This document shows positions 24,714 to 33,168 of a DNA stretch of 64,000 nucleotides, in pieces. Each line of letters begins with the position of its first letter. Position 1 is the first letter of the stretch. Under the pieces are notes generated by a model that ran no database searches, had not been told where the DNA came from, and saw nothing but the letters and a program-made list of their open reading frames with translations. The position numbers and the translations under genes are program-made. This stretch comes from CBDCFV01 sp965261795 (GTDB lineage Bacteria; Chloroflexota; Dehalococcoidia; Lucifugimonadales; UBA3495): positions 1,302,001-1,366,000 of the forward strand of contig OZ253476.1 in assembly GCA_965261795.1 (NCBI GenBank), given 5' to 3'.

Positions 24714-25142
24714 ATGACGCAGCAAAGCCGGGACGAAAACACCAACTTCACTGCCGGGTCCTTTAACGCCTACTTGGTGGAAGACAAGAAACTGGTGGGT
24801 GTGCGATGCCGGAGTTGCGGTGTCCTTTCGCCTGAACCACGGCCCATGTGCCGCTCATGCCACGGCAGGGACATGGAGTGGCACGAGTTCAGCGGCAAGG
24901 CCACCCTCAGCACATTCACCTCCATTTCCATTGTGCCGGTAAGTATGGCCAACAAGGGCTATGGCCGCGACAACCCTTACTGCACCGGTATCGTTACCTT
25001 GGAGGAAGGTCCCCGCATCAGTGCCCGTATCACCGGCGTCGACGCCCAAAACCCGCAAAACATCAAGCCCGGCATCGACATGGTGCTCGACTTGGAAGAT
25101 ATCGACGCGGAGAACCCGACGCCAACGTTCAGACCGGCTTAG
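24714..25142 (+). CDS. Zn-ribbon/OB-fold (DUF35) acyl-CoA-associated protein
   Basis: 142 residues. N-terminal rubredoxin-like zinc ribbon with VRCRSCGVLSPEPRPMCRSCHG (four Cys), then an OB-fold (GKATLSTFTSISIVPVSM ... YCTGIVTLEEGPRISARITG). These proteins bind acyl-CoA and form complexes with thiolases or acyl-CoA dehydrogenases. The 7-base gap to the thiolase gene indicates one operon and probably one complex. Confidence 0.9.
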   Translation: MTQQSRDENTNFTAGSFNAYLVEDKKLVGVRCRSCGVLSPEPRPMCRSCHGRDMEWHEFSGKATLSTFTSISIVPVSMANKGYGRDNPYCTGIVTLEEGPRISARITGVDAQNPQNIKPGIDMVLDLEDIDAENPTPTFRPA

Positions 25143-25255
25143 ACTGTCGCCTTCCCTCTATAGAAAATCCTCCTTGTTAGCCCGAATGGGCAGCTTGGCA
25201 ACAGGGGTTATGTATACATTCAGGTGTCATGTGCCTCACTATATAACTTGACTTG

Positions 25256-25496
25256 ATGGAAACCACCGATTACTACGAAAGGGAAGCGAGGCGCAAGCAT
25301 CCCGGTATCGCAGACGAATGGGTAGAGCGTGTATTGTTCATTCCTAAAGAGTCAGGATCTCCAGCCTGATGGTGGAGTGCGATACTTCGGTTACATTGCC
25401 GAGGCTGGAAAGTGGCTGCGGGTAGTGGTGGCGGACGGAAAAGTGCATAACCGGATGTTCGACAGGGGGAAATTGCGCGAATGGGGGCACCCATGA
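25256..25496 (+). pseudogene. Frameshifted small gene upstream of DUF2283
   Basis: Frame 1 from ATG 25256 reads METTDYYEREARRKHPGIADEWVERVLFIPKESG and stops at TGA 25367. The next frame then reads QPDGGVRYFGYIAEAGKWLRVVV ... MFDRGKLREWGHP and ends at TGA 25494, overlapping the DUF2283 ATG by ATGA. Joined, they form an 80-residue protein of the kind often seen directly before DUF2283. One base is out of place around 25350-25362. Function unknown; a toxin-like partner role is a guess. Confidence 0.68.
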
Positions 25497-25711
25497 AACT
25501 CAGCGTATACTACGACCCGGCAACGGATACCTTATCACTCTGGAACGGCCGAGCAGCCAGCGACGGGGACGACGTTGCCGACAATCTGACTGCCGATTTT
25601 GATCAGGAAGGTGGCGTGGTCGGGTTCACATTGGAGCACGCTACTGAGTTGCTGGCGCCGGTCCTTTCAGCCCACTTGGAACACAGCGAGACCGCGCCGC
25701 ACTCAGTATAG
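25493..25711 (+). CDS. DUF2283 family protein
   Basis: 72 residues from ATG 25493: MKLSVYYDPATDTLSLWNG ... DNLTADFDQEGGVVGFTLEHATELL. The pattern of a short beta sheet, Y-D-x-x-x-D-x-L and D-x-x-G-x-V-V-G-F is DUF2283. No biochemical role is established. Start chosen because it overlaps the stop of the upstream frameshifted gene (ATGA), implying coupling. Other family copies are at 51900, 52705 and 53251. Confidence 0.8.
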   Translation: MKLSVYYDPATDTLSLWNGRAASDGDDVADNLTADFDQEGGVVGFTLEHATELLAPVLSAHLEHSETAPHSV

Positions 25712-25825
25712 ACCTTAACCATTCGGCGTTATTGAAACCTGAAGCCACGAGAACAGCTATGTGGATGTATTACCTTTCCGAACTTCACGAAAACTAATAC
25801 TCCCTTGGGATAGCTCAGTTTTCAC

Positions 25826-26686
25826 ATGCCGAAATCAGAAGCCAGTCAATCGTCCGGCCTCTACATCGACGTCGATAACCTCCAAAGCGACGCCCAGGAA
25901 CTGATTGCTTCCCTCGTCGAAGACTGGCCGCACGAAGTTCCTCAACTCTCAAAAATAGTCCTGTACGTCAGGGCTGACCTTGCCGCGTTGTGGGAAATGT
26001 GGTCGCTGACCCTTGCCCCGAACATGGAAGTTGAGGTCAAGGGCGTTCAACATTTCAGCATGCAAGGCTCCAAGAATTCTGCTGACATTGCCATCGCGGT
26101 GGATGCCGTCACTGACCTGGTCCGGGGCCGGATTAGCCACGTGGCGGTCTTCAGCGACGACAGCGATTTCATGGCCCTGTTTGCCAAGGTAAAGGCCGAA
26201 ACCAAACAAGCCCAGGAAGCATCTAACCGGGTTCCCTTCCTCTGGATACTGACGGACCGCCCCGGGACGAAAACGCCAAACATCCGGCAATTCTTCCCGC
26301 CGGAATACCTCCATGTCGTGCGGATGCCTTCCCAGCTCCAACCGCCTCAGCCGTCAAAAACCCGAACCCCACCGGCAGTCTCATCCGACAAGTCCGCCAA
26401 AGCGGCGTCTCCGGATGAACTTATAGCGGCGTCTCCGGATGAACTTATAGTTGAAGCTATCCTAAAGGAAGTGCCCGTCGGAACGTTCAAGAGCGCCGAC
26501 TGTCACAAGATAGTCAAACAGCGATTTCCGCAAGCTCCTGCTGCAAAGCAAACTGGGGCTGCCTTTGGGGTATATATTGCCAACAACATTTGGCCGCTGC
26601 TTGAGGCAAAGGGTGTTAAATTAGCGAACACCAAGCCTCGAAAATACGAAATGACCCAAGCCGCCAAGTTTTCAATTTTAGAGTAA
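25826..26686 (+). CDS. NYN-domain (LabA/DUF88-like) protein with C-terminal OST-HTH-like region
   Basis: 286 residues. The N-terminal NYN (PIN-like) nuclease fold has its acidic motifs: GLYIDVDNLQ, NSADIAIAVDAVTDL and VAVFSDDSDFMAL. Residues around 185-205 form a Ser/Pro-rich linker containing a perfectly duplicated 8-residue unit, AASPDELI. The C-terminal region DELIVEAILKEVPVGTFKSADCHKIVKQRFPQAPAAKQTGAAFGVYI... resembles an OST-HTH/LOTUS RNA-binding domain. Predicted RNA-directed endonuclease; target unknown. Stands alone. Confidence 0.8.
   Translation: MPKSEASQSSGLYIDVDNLQSDAQELIASLVEDWPHEVPQLSKIVLYVRADLAALWEMWSLTLAPNMEVEVKGVQHFSMQGSKNSADIAIAVDAVTDLVRGRISHVAVFSDDSDFMALFAKVKAETKQAQEASNRVPFLWILTDRPGTKTPNIRQFFPPEYLHVVRMPSQLQPPQPSKTRTPPAVSSDKSAKAASPDELIAASPDELIVEAILKEVPVGTFKSADCHKIVKQRFPQAPAAKQTGAAFGVYIANNIWPLLEAKGVKLANTKPRKYEMTQAAKFSILE
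26402..26449 (+). repeat. Perfect 24-bp in-frame tandem duplication
   Basis: Unit 26402-26425 is repeated exactly at 26426-26449, adding eight residues to the linker of the NYN protein. Perfect identity including third positions implies a very recent duplication or a length-variable site. Confidence 0.9.
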
Positions 26687-26753
26687 TGCTTCCCATCTGA
26701 ACGAAAAGACGCCCGGCGGTGTGTCGGCCTTCTCTGTTTTTCCGTTCGCCCCA

Positions 26754-27287
26754 CTACCCGCCAGGTTCCAGACGCCGGATGTCGGTTTCCAAGAACAGCG
26801 GCGTTTTGGAACTGACCAGCGTGAAGGTGTCACCGGCCAGCTCGATGAACCCGCCGGTGGCGGCGTCGCGCATATAGTAGGCGTTGCAGCCGGCGCCTCC
26901 GTAGTACACGCCGTCCAGCGCGGGTGCGCTGCGGACAGCGCGGTTTCCGCCTGTGAAGCGCTCGACGCGGTCGGGAGCGGTTATTGACACGCAGATGTTG
27001 CGCGGCTTCATGTCGCTGACTATGTAGAACAGTGGTTCGCCGGTCATGGAAAGGGCGTAAACGTACCACGTGTACCGGCCCTCCGTTTCCTGGAGATACC
27101 AGTTAATGTCCTCCCGCGCGGTGTACTCGTTGGGGATATAAGGCGGCACGGCGGAGAAAGCCCTCAACGACGATTCATCCTGCGCCGTCCGGGACTGTTC
27201 CGAGTCGTCGGGTGGCTGGTCTTTGCAGGCGGCGAACGCGATGATGAGCAGCACGGCGGCGATAATGCCGATGATGCAAGTTTTCAC
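26754..27287 (-). CDS. Predicted lipoprotein of unknown function
   Basis: 177 residues. The GTG start directly follows the stop of the upstream gene. A signal sequence with lipobox (IIGIIAAVLLIIAFAAC) is followed by an acidic, Ser-rich linker and a globular domain with two recurring features, DGVYYGGAGCNAYYMRDAATGGFIELAGD and TWYVYALSMTGEPLFYIVSD. I recall similar Cys-containing lipoproteins and their small membrane partner in actinophages and integrated elements, but cannot name the family. Predicted membrane-anchored and extracytoplasmic. Confidence 0.65.
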   Translation of the reverse strand: MKTCIIGIIAAVLLIIAFAACKDQPPDDSEQSRTAQDESSLRAFSAVPPYIPNEYTAREDINWYLQETEGRYTWYVYALSMTGEPLFYIVSDMKPRNICVSITAPDRVERFTGGNRAVRSAPALDGVYYGGAGCNAYYMRDAATGGFIELAGDTFTLVSSKTPLFLETDIRRLEPGG

Positions 27288-27683
27288 CTAGTCGCACCTT
27301 CTGAGGGGTTCGTGGTTCAGGGTGTGCGGCAGGTCTGGGTCTTGCCATTGGGCTTGGGTGCGTTCGGCGCGGGATGCGGCATTATATTTCGCCACGATGT
27401 CGGCGCGCTGGGCCAGGAGTCCATGGCACTCGGTCTTCTGCCGGATGTCGAGGCCCGACCCAGGATAGGCCAAGAGCTTGAAGCTAATGGCGTCGAGTTG
27501 CTCCTGCCAGCGGTAGAACTGTTCGTAGGCCTGGATACGGTACTGACCGCGGTTGGTGATTTCGCGCTCCTCCACGGCGCCGCGCGCTGGCGCACTGGCC
27601 CAACGGTAGGCCAGGACGCCCACAGTGCTGCACACTATCACGGCAACGATGCCGGTGATTGACAGAAAAATTATTTTATTCAC
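27288..27683 (-). CDS. Small membrane-anchored protein, partner of the downstream lipoprotein
   Basis: 131 residues. One N-terminal membrane span (IIFLSITGIVAVIVCSTVGVLAY) is followed by a soluble helical region with Trp/Tyr-rich motifs (YRIQAYEQFYRWQEQLDAI) and a conserved-looking end (YNAASRAERTQAQWQDPDLPHTL). Its TAG stop abuts the GTG of the lipoprotein gene, so the two are one operon. The pair resembles phage-borne membrane/lipoprotein pairs; that link is from memory and not tested. Confidence 0.65.
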   Translation of the reverse strand: MNKIIFLSITGIVAVIVCSTVGVLAYRWASAPARGAVEEREITNRGQYRIQAYEQFYRWQEQLDAISFKLLAYPGSGLDIRQKTECHGLLAQRADIVAKYNAASRAERTQAQWQDPDLPHTLNHEPLRRCD

Positions 27684-27719
27684 GGGTTGAGGTCCTTATA
27701 CGGCACGGCGAACACGTCC

Positions 27720-27760
27720 GGGGAATAAGAAACAGGCGCAGGGTTCCCTTGCGCCTGTTT
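27720..27760 (-). terminator. Terminator after the VOC gene (minus strand)
   Basis: Perfect 11-bp stem, AAACAGGCGCA (27730-27740) with TGCGCCTGTTT (27750-27760). Read on the minus strand it ends with TTTCTTATT. It lies 42 bases after the VOC gene stop and between converging-free minus genes. Confidence 0.75.
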
Positions 27761-27801
27761 CCACCCACTGGTTGCTAGGGTGTGTGACGGCTATAACCGT
27801 C

Positions 27802-28227
27802 CTAGTCAAGACCCCGCGTGCCCACCCAGCCGACCTGGGAGACGTCGATCATCTCGCCGTTGGGGCCTTCGTACTTGGTTTCGACGTTCTGATGGCGGGG
27901 GCCGGTGTTGCCGGCGTGCAGGGCAGTATTGACCTCTTCCATCGGCTTGGAGTTGGCGTCAGCCAACCGTCTCTCAATGTCCTCAAGGCTCTCCACCTCG
28001 AAGCCGATGTGATGGATGCCTTCCCAGTCCTTGCCCCGCTCTCCGGCGACCGCATCGGACTTGAAGTCCAGGATAGCCATGTTGATGTTGCCGTCGCTCA
28101 GCATGAAACCTTTGGCGTTTTCCCCGTCCAGTTGAGCGACTTGACGAAGTCCGAACACCTCGGAATAGAACTTGGCCGTCTTTTCCGCGTCGTTAGTGGC
28201 GATAGCGATATGCTTGATCTGTGCCAT
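27802..28227 (-). CDS. VOC-superfamily (glyoxalase-like) protein
   Basis: 141 residues from ATG 28227, preceded by AGAGGTAGG. Two beta-alpha-beta-beta-beta modules: KHIAIATNDAEKTAKFYSEVFGLRQV and WEGIHHIGFEVESLEDIERRL, with metal-type His and Glu residues near HIAI, HHIGF and the final YEGPNGEMIDV. A dioxygenase, glyoxalase or epimerase role is possible; the substrate is not evident. Followed by a strong terminator. Confidence 0.85.
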   Translation of the reverse strand: MAQIKHIAIATNDAEKTAKFYSEVFGLRQVAQLDGENAKGFMLSDGNINMAILDFKSDAVAGERGKDWEGIHHIGFEVESLEDIERRLADANSKPMEEVNTALHAGNTGPRHQNVETKYEGPNGEMIDVSQVGWVGTRGLD

Positions 28228-28284
28228 TTGCCTACCTCTTGCAAGTAGAATTTGGACCCTCCGATAGTGAACCCAACATACCAC

Positions 28285-28632
28285 TTTCCCCTATGCCGCG
28301 CTACCCCAAGCCACATTGGTAATGTCTCAGGTGGGACCTGGTGCCACTCTGGTGAGCGCCGGTCCTCCTGTTGGCTCCGTCGTTAGTCCCGGGAGTCAAC
28401 AGGAGCGGGAGGCGGTTCGTTAAACTACTGCCCCGCTTTCGCTGAGCCTTGGCTCTTATGGCTAAAGCCACCCTCCCATGTTAGAATGCGTCAACGTTGC
28501 GCTCGGTACAGGTACGCACGATTCCCTGCCAATCGTAGCCCCATTATTTAATGGGACGAGATACGCGCAGTCTCGAACATCCCAAGAAGTGTTCCGGTTG
28601 TATCAGCGTATTAGATTAACGGGAGGACTAAG
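28285..28632. other. Structured intergenic region with three hairpins, function unknown
   Basis: TCCTGTTGGCTCC (28366-28378) pairs with GGAGTCAACAGGA (28392-28404) with one G-U-type mismatch. Then come GAGCC-TT-GGCTC and TGGCT-AA-AGCCA within 28440-28475. No ORF crosses the region. It could be a small RNA, a leader of the luciferase-like gene, or the end of a vanished IS605-type element. I could not match a known RNA family. Confidence 0.45.
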
Positions 28633-29799
28633 ATGGGCCCAAACAACAAGATGAAATTCGGGGTTTTCATGGCTCCCTTTCATAGAGTGGGAGAAAACCC
28701 CACGTTGGCCCTGGACAGGGACCTTGAGCTGATCCAGTGGCTAGATGTACTAGGGTTCGACGAAGCCTACATCGGCGAACACCACAGCGCCGGCTGGGAA
28801 ACCATCGCGTCTCCCGAGGTGTTCATCGCCACCGCTGCTGAACGTACCCGCCATATAAGGCTGGGTACAGGCGTGATCAGCCTCCCGTACCACCATCCTT
28901 ACATGGTGGCCAACAGGATGGTGTTGCTGGACCACCTGACCCGAGGCAGGGTGATCCTGGGTGTTGGACCCGGCGCCCTTAACTCGGATGCCTATATGTT
29001 CGGCATCGACATGGGACGCCAACGAGAGATGATGGACGAATCTTTGGGGATCATCATCCGGCTTATGACAGAAACCGAACCAATTACCTACAAGAGCGAC
29101 TGGTTCGAGCTTCATGACGCTGTCCTCCAGCTGCGGCCCTATCAGTCGCCGCATGTGCCGGTGGCGGTAGCATCTGTGGAGTCTCCTTCAGGAGTGACGT
29201 TGGCCGGCAAGCACGGAGCTGCGGTGTTGTCGATGTCGGTGCCGCGTGGAACTGTAAGAAAGACGACCCTTCAAGACCTTTGGTCCATCGCCGAAGAGTC
29301 TGCTGCGGAGCACGGCAATACTGTACGCCGGGAAGACTGGGGCATCGTCTCCGGTGTTCACTTGGCTGAAACCAAGGAACAGGCCTTCGAGGACATACGC
29401 AAGGGCGGCGCCCGCGTTGTCACCGAATACTTTGCCCAAACCCTCGGCAATCCGGCGCCCGACGTTCCCCCTGACCAAATCGTGGATTACATGGTGGAGA
29501 ACAACCAGTGGATCGTTGGCACGCCCGATGATTGTATCGAGGGCATAAACCGGTTGCAGGAAATGAGTGGGGGCTTTGGCAGCTTTATGATCCGGGTAGA
29601 GGACTGGGCCCCGAGAGAAAAGATCCTGCATAGCTACGAGCTGCTGGCCCGTTACATCATGCCCCATTTCCAAGGCAGCTTGGTTGGCATCCAGAATTCC
29701 CAGCGTTGGGTGAGCAACATCAAGGGAGACTTGCAAGCCTTCCGCAAGGCATCTATCCAGCGGGCCACCGATGTCTACGATGCGTCGAGACAAGCTTAG
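28633..29799 (+). CDS. LLM-class flavin-dependent monooxygenase (luciferase-like)
   Basis: 388 residues, ATG 28633 with GGGAGGA upstream. TIM-barrel LLM features: MKFGVFMAPFHRVGENPTLALDRDLELIQWLDVLGFDEAYIGEHHSAGWE, RTRHIRLGTGVISLPYHHPYMVANRMVLLDHLTRGRVILGVGPG, and the later PVAVASVESPSGVTLAGKHGAAVLS. FMN/F420-dependent oxidation of an alkane, sulfonate or aromatic-type substrate is possible. Ends at a strong terminator. Confidence 0.92.
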   Translation: MGPNNKMKFGVFMAPFHRVGENPTLALDRDLELIQWLDVLGFDEAYIGEHHSAGWETIASPEVFIATAAERTRHIRLGTGVISLPYHHPYMVANRMVLLDHLTRGRVILGVGPGALNSDAYMFGIDMGRQREMMDESLGIIIRLMTETEPITYKSDWFELHDAVLQLRPYQSPHVPVAVASVESPSGVTLAGKHGAAVLSMSVPRGTVRKTTLQDLWSIAEESAAEHGNTVRREDWGIVSGVHLAETKEQAFEDIRKGGARVVTEYFAQTLGNPAPDVPPDQIVDYMVENNQWIVGTPDDCIEGINRLQEMSGGFGSFMIRVEDWAPREKILHSYELLARYIMPHFQGSLVGIQNSQRWVSNIKGDLQAFRKASIQRATDVYDASRQA

Positions 29800-29904
29800 A
29801 TATCCCGTACCAGGATACCTATAGAGGACAAGGACTACGAGACACACGCCGCTATTTGGCCAATTTGGTAGCCGCGATTGTTGTTGCTGGCTGCCTCTAA
29901 CGCC

Positions 29905-29945
29905 AACAAACACCACCGACGTTTATACGGTGGTGTTTGTTTGTT
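29905..29945 (+). terminator. Terminator after the luciferase-like gene
   Basis: Perfect 14-bp stem: AACAAACACCACCG (29905-29918) with CGGTGGTGTTTGTT (29928-29941), ending in TTTGTTTGTTG. Confidence 0.88.
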
Positions 29946-30043
29946 GTAATTGGATATGACGACGGAAACCGTCGCATCTCCCACAGCATTAATCTGGTAT
30001 CATAACCGGACATACGTGGGCCATTCGCAGTGGGGTGAATCTT

Positions 30044-30089
30044 CAACGCGGGTGATATTTACCAGCCAACGCGGGTGATATTTACCAGC
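30044..30089 (+). repeat. Perfect 23-bp tandem repeat upstream of pyk
   Basis: Unit 30044-30066 is repeated exactly at 30067-30089, ending 56 bases before the pyk ATG. Core is CGCGGGTGATATTTACCAG. Position suits an operator or a recent slip duplication; no palindromic half-sites are obvious. Confidence 0.7.
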
Positions 30090-30145
30090 GAAGAAGGTGT
30101 TGCTGACGGGGAACTCTTCCAGAATCCGGCTCGAGGTGGGCTTCC

Positions 30146-31594
30146 ATGCGCAAAACCAAAATCATCGTAACTATCGGCCCTTCTACCCACGATAGAGATA
30201 CGTTAGACCAATTATTGGAAGCGGGCATGGACTGTGCCCGCCTCAATTTTTCCCACGGCACATTGGAAGAGCACGGCGAAGTGATTAGGACGTTGCGGGA
30301 ATTGTCCGCCAAGCGGCATCGGCCGGTGGCCATTCTCCAAGACCTTGGTGGCATCAAGCTGAGGCTGGGCGAAATGGATGGCTCCGTCTTGCTCTCTCCG
30401 GGTGAAATGGTGTCCATGGTGCCCGACGCCTCCTCCGACAAACCCAACGTGCTGCCGTTCCCTCAAGCCAACGTGCTCGCCAGCCTCAGGCCCGGCCATA
30501 GGGTGTTTGTCTCAGACGGTACAGTGTCGCTGGAGGTCGTGGACGTTGATGGCGCGGAGGTCAAGCTTCGTGTCATCAACTCGGCCGGTCGGCTGTCCTC
30601 GTTCAAGGGTGTAAACCTGCCGGGAGTCCACATCGACCAACCTGTGTTGACCGACGCGGACAAAGAGGCCCTTCGCTACGGGGTCGACCTGGGAGTTGAC
30701 TGGGTAGCCGTGTCATTCGTCCGCACGGCAGACGACATCAGGTACGCCAAGAGCTACTTGGACAGCATTGGCAGCCAAGCGTTGGTCATGGCCAAGTTGG
30801 AGCGGGCAGAGGGAATCGAAAATATCGACTCCATTCTCCAGGAAGTCGACGGAGTAATGGTGGCCAGGGGCGATCTCGGGGTCGAAATTCCAATGGAACA
30901 GGTCCCCATTGTCCAGAAGTCTTTGGTAAAAAAAGCCAATGAAGCGGCCAAGGTCTCCATAATCGCCACCCAGATGCTCCGTTCCATGGTGGATGCGCCG
31001 ATTCCGACAAGAGCGGAGGTATCCGACATCACCAACGCGGTATTGGATGGTTGCGACGCTATCTTGCTATCAGACGAGACCGCCGTGGGTCATTTCCCGG
31101 TGGAAACCGTCAGGGTTGCCGAAACCACCATACGGGCAGCGGAGACAATGTACCCATACCACAAAGACCACACGTCTAAAGACCGTACCCAGGCCATAGC
31201 GCTCGCTGCGGGACATCTGGTGCAGTCCCTGAAGTCCAAGCCTATTGTCATCACCAGCACCGGCCGGGCCGCCTTGGAAATTTCCAGGTTCCGTCCGGAA
31301 AACCAGGTCATCGTCTTTTCCCATGATGAAGCCGTTTTGCGAAGACTGTGCTTGGGGTGGGGGCTGTCCCCAGTTGGGGTCATACCTCCGGAAGCGGACG
31401 TAAGTAAACTGGTAAGCATGTTGATTAACGCTTCACTGGAGGCGGGTATGGTGGAAGCCGAGGACGTGGTGACTATCGTCCATGGATTCTTACCGGGAGT
31501 CTCCGGCACAACCAATACCATACAGGTATTGGACGTTAAAGAGTACCTGTCCCGCTCAACGGCCACCGACGATGTGGAGGCGGTAAGCAGGTAG
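30146..31594 (+). CDS. pyk: Pyruvate kinase
   Basis: PEP + ADP to pyruvate + ATP. 482 residues. MRKTKIIVTIGPST, LNFSHG, the metal/PEP motif MAKLERAEGIENIDSIL, VMVARGDLGVEIP and IATQMLRSM are all present. The potassium-site loop, usually LDTKGPEIRTG, reads LQDLGGIKLRLG: Thr to Leu, Glu to Lys and Thr to Leu. Those substitutions are the signature of K+-independent pyruvate kinases. The C-terminal domain is complete. Converges with gltD, 31 bases apart, without an obvious terminator. Confidence 0.95.
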   Translation: MRKTKIIVTIGPSTHDRDTLDQLLEAGMDCARLNFSHGTLEEHGEVIRTLRELSAKRHRPVAILQDLGGIKLRLGEMDGSVLLSPGEMVSMVPDASSDKPNVLPFPQANVLASLRPGHRVFVSDGTVSLEVVDVDGAEVKLRVINSAGRLSSFKGVNLPGVHIDQPVLTDADKEALRYGVDLGVDWVAVSFVRTADDIRYAKSYLDSIGSQALVMAKLERAEGIENIDSILQEVDGVMVARGDLGVEIPMEQVPIVQKSLVKKANEAAKVSIIATQMLRSMVDAPIPTRAEVSDITNAVLDGCDAILLSDETAVGHFPVETVRVAETTIRAAETMYPYHKDHTSKDRTQAIALAAGHLVQSLKSKPIVITSTGRAALEISRFRPENQVIVFSHDEAVLRRLCLGWGLSPVGVIPPEADVSKLVSMLINASLEAGMVEAEDVVTIVHGFLPGVSGTTNTIQVLDVKEYLSRSTATDDVEAVSR

Positions 31595-31625
31595 AGGTGT
31601 GTGGGGGCGAATACAGCGCCTGACG

Positions 31626-33080
31626 TTAGTCGGAAAGAGAACGAGGCAGGTTGGTCTCTCCCATCAGGTACAGGTCGATTTCCCGAGCCGTTTCCCGACC
31701 CTCGGCAATGGCCCACACAACCAGCGATTGCCCTCTCGCGGCATCTCCGGCGGCGAACACTCCCGGCACGCTGCTCATACGGTTGGCATCAACTTTAACG
31801 TTGCCGCGGCCGTCCAGTTCCACACCCAACTGGGTCAACATGCCGTCGTGTTCCGGGTGCAGGAATCCCATAGCCAACAGCACCAACTCCGTTTCAACTA
31901 CGAAGTCGCTGCCCGCTACCTCGGTCATGGCGGGCCGCCCCCCGTTTTCCGGCTGCTTCCACTCCACCCGCACCGCGTGCAGCCTCTCCAGCTTGCCCTC
32001 GCTGCCCGAGAAATACTTGGTCAGGATGCCGTAGTCCTGAACACCGCCTTCTTCGTGAGCTGGAGAAGAGCGCAACACCATAGGCCACTGGGGCCACGGG
32101 TTGTCCACGGGACGTTGCTCAGGAGGCTCGGCCAGCAACTCGTACTGGTAGACTATTTCGGCCCCCTGCCGATGGGCGGTGCCCAGGCAGTCGGCGCCGG
32201 TGTCGCCGCCGCCGAGAATCACCACGCGCTTCCCTTCGGCGGTTATACGGTCGTCGAGCGCAACTTCCTCGCCTGAAATAGCCTTGTTCTGTTGGGTAAG
32301 GTACTCCATGGCCAGATGCACGCCTTCCAGGTCCCTTCCGGGCACGTCAAGCTCCCGGGCCTGGGTGGAGCCGCAAGCCAGACAAACGGCGTCGTACTCA
32401 TTCAAAAGCCGTTCTACGGTGTAGTTGACGCCCACGTCGACTCCCGTCTGAAAGACTATCCCTTCCTCCTCCATCAGGTCCAAGCGGCGCTTTAAGACTT
32501 CCTTGTCCAGCTTGAAGTCAGGAATGCCCAAGGCCAACAGGCCTCCAATGGAGTCAGCCCGTTCCAGCACCGTCACTTGGTGGCCGGCACGGTTAAGCTG
32601 CTGGGCCACCGCCAAGCCGGCAGGCCCTGATCCAACCACGGCTACACGTTTTCCCGTTCGTTTGCTGGGGGGCTCGGCCTTTATCCAGCCTTGCTCGAAC
32701 CCGCGGTCCGCGATTTCTTTTTCGATGTACTCGATTGTCACCGGGTCAGAGTTGATGCTGAGGACGCAACTTGCCTCGCAGGGTGCGGGGCAGATCCTGC
32801 CGGTGAACTCCGGGAAATTATTTGTGGAAAGAAGGGTGCGTAAAGCGCCTTCCCAGTCACCCAAGTACACGTAGTGGTTGAACTCGGGAATCACGTTGCC
32901 TAACGGGCAACCCGTGTGGCAAAAGGGCACGGCGCAGTCCATGCACCGCGAACCCTGCTCCCTTGCAGCGGACTCAGGCCAACGCTGGTAGAGTTCCCGG
33001 TAATCGCCGACGCGGTCTCTCACTGGCCGGCGCTCCGGAGGCTGGCGTCCCCATTCCATAAACCCGGTGGGTTTACCCAT
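31626..33080 (-). CDS. gltD: Glutamate synthase small subunit
   Basis: NADPH-FAD subunit delivering electrons to GltB for glutamate formation. 484 residues. N-terminal Fe-S ligands are in CMDCAVPFCHTGCPLGN and CPAPCEASCVLS. FAD-binding GSGPAGLAVAQQLNRAGHQVTVLERADSIGGLL, NADPH-binding VVILGGGDTGADCLGTA and the closing GVFAAGDAARGQSLVVWAIAEGRETA are all intact. It follows gltB on the same strand but is separated from it by a Uma2 gene. Confidence 0.95.
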   Translation of the reverse strand: MGKPTGFMEWGRQPPERRPVRDRVGDYRELYQRWPESAAREQGSRCMDCAVPFCHTGCPLGNVIPEFNHYVYLGDWEGALRTLLSTNNFPEFTGRICPAPCEASCVLSINSDPVTIEYIEKEIADRGFEQGWIKAEPPSKRTGKRVAVVGSGPAGLAVAQQLNRAGHQVTVLERADSIGGLLALGIPDFKLDKEVLKRRLDLMEEEGIVFQTGVDVGVNYTVERLLNEYDAVCLACGSTQARELDVPGRDLEGVHLAMEYLTQQNKAISGEEVALDDRITAEGKRVVILGGGDTGADCLGTAHRQGAEIVYQYELLAEPPEQRPVDNPWPQWPMVLRSSPAHEEGGVQDYGILTKYFSGSEGKLERLHAVRVEWKQPENGGRPAMTEVAGSDFVVETELVLLAMGFLHPEHDGMLTQLGVELDGRGNVKVDANRMSSVPGVFAAGDAARGQSLVVWAIAEGRETAREIDLYLMGETNLPRSLSD

Positions 33081-33168
33081 ACGCGGTTACTTCCTGTTTC
33101 CTCTCGTTAATTCTGTCGCACAGCAATGACGCCGTGCCCTTGGGTAAGGCGTCCATCTCACCCGCGGT

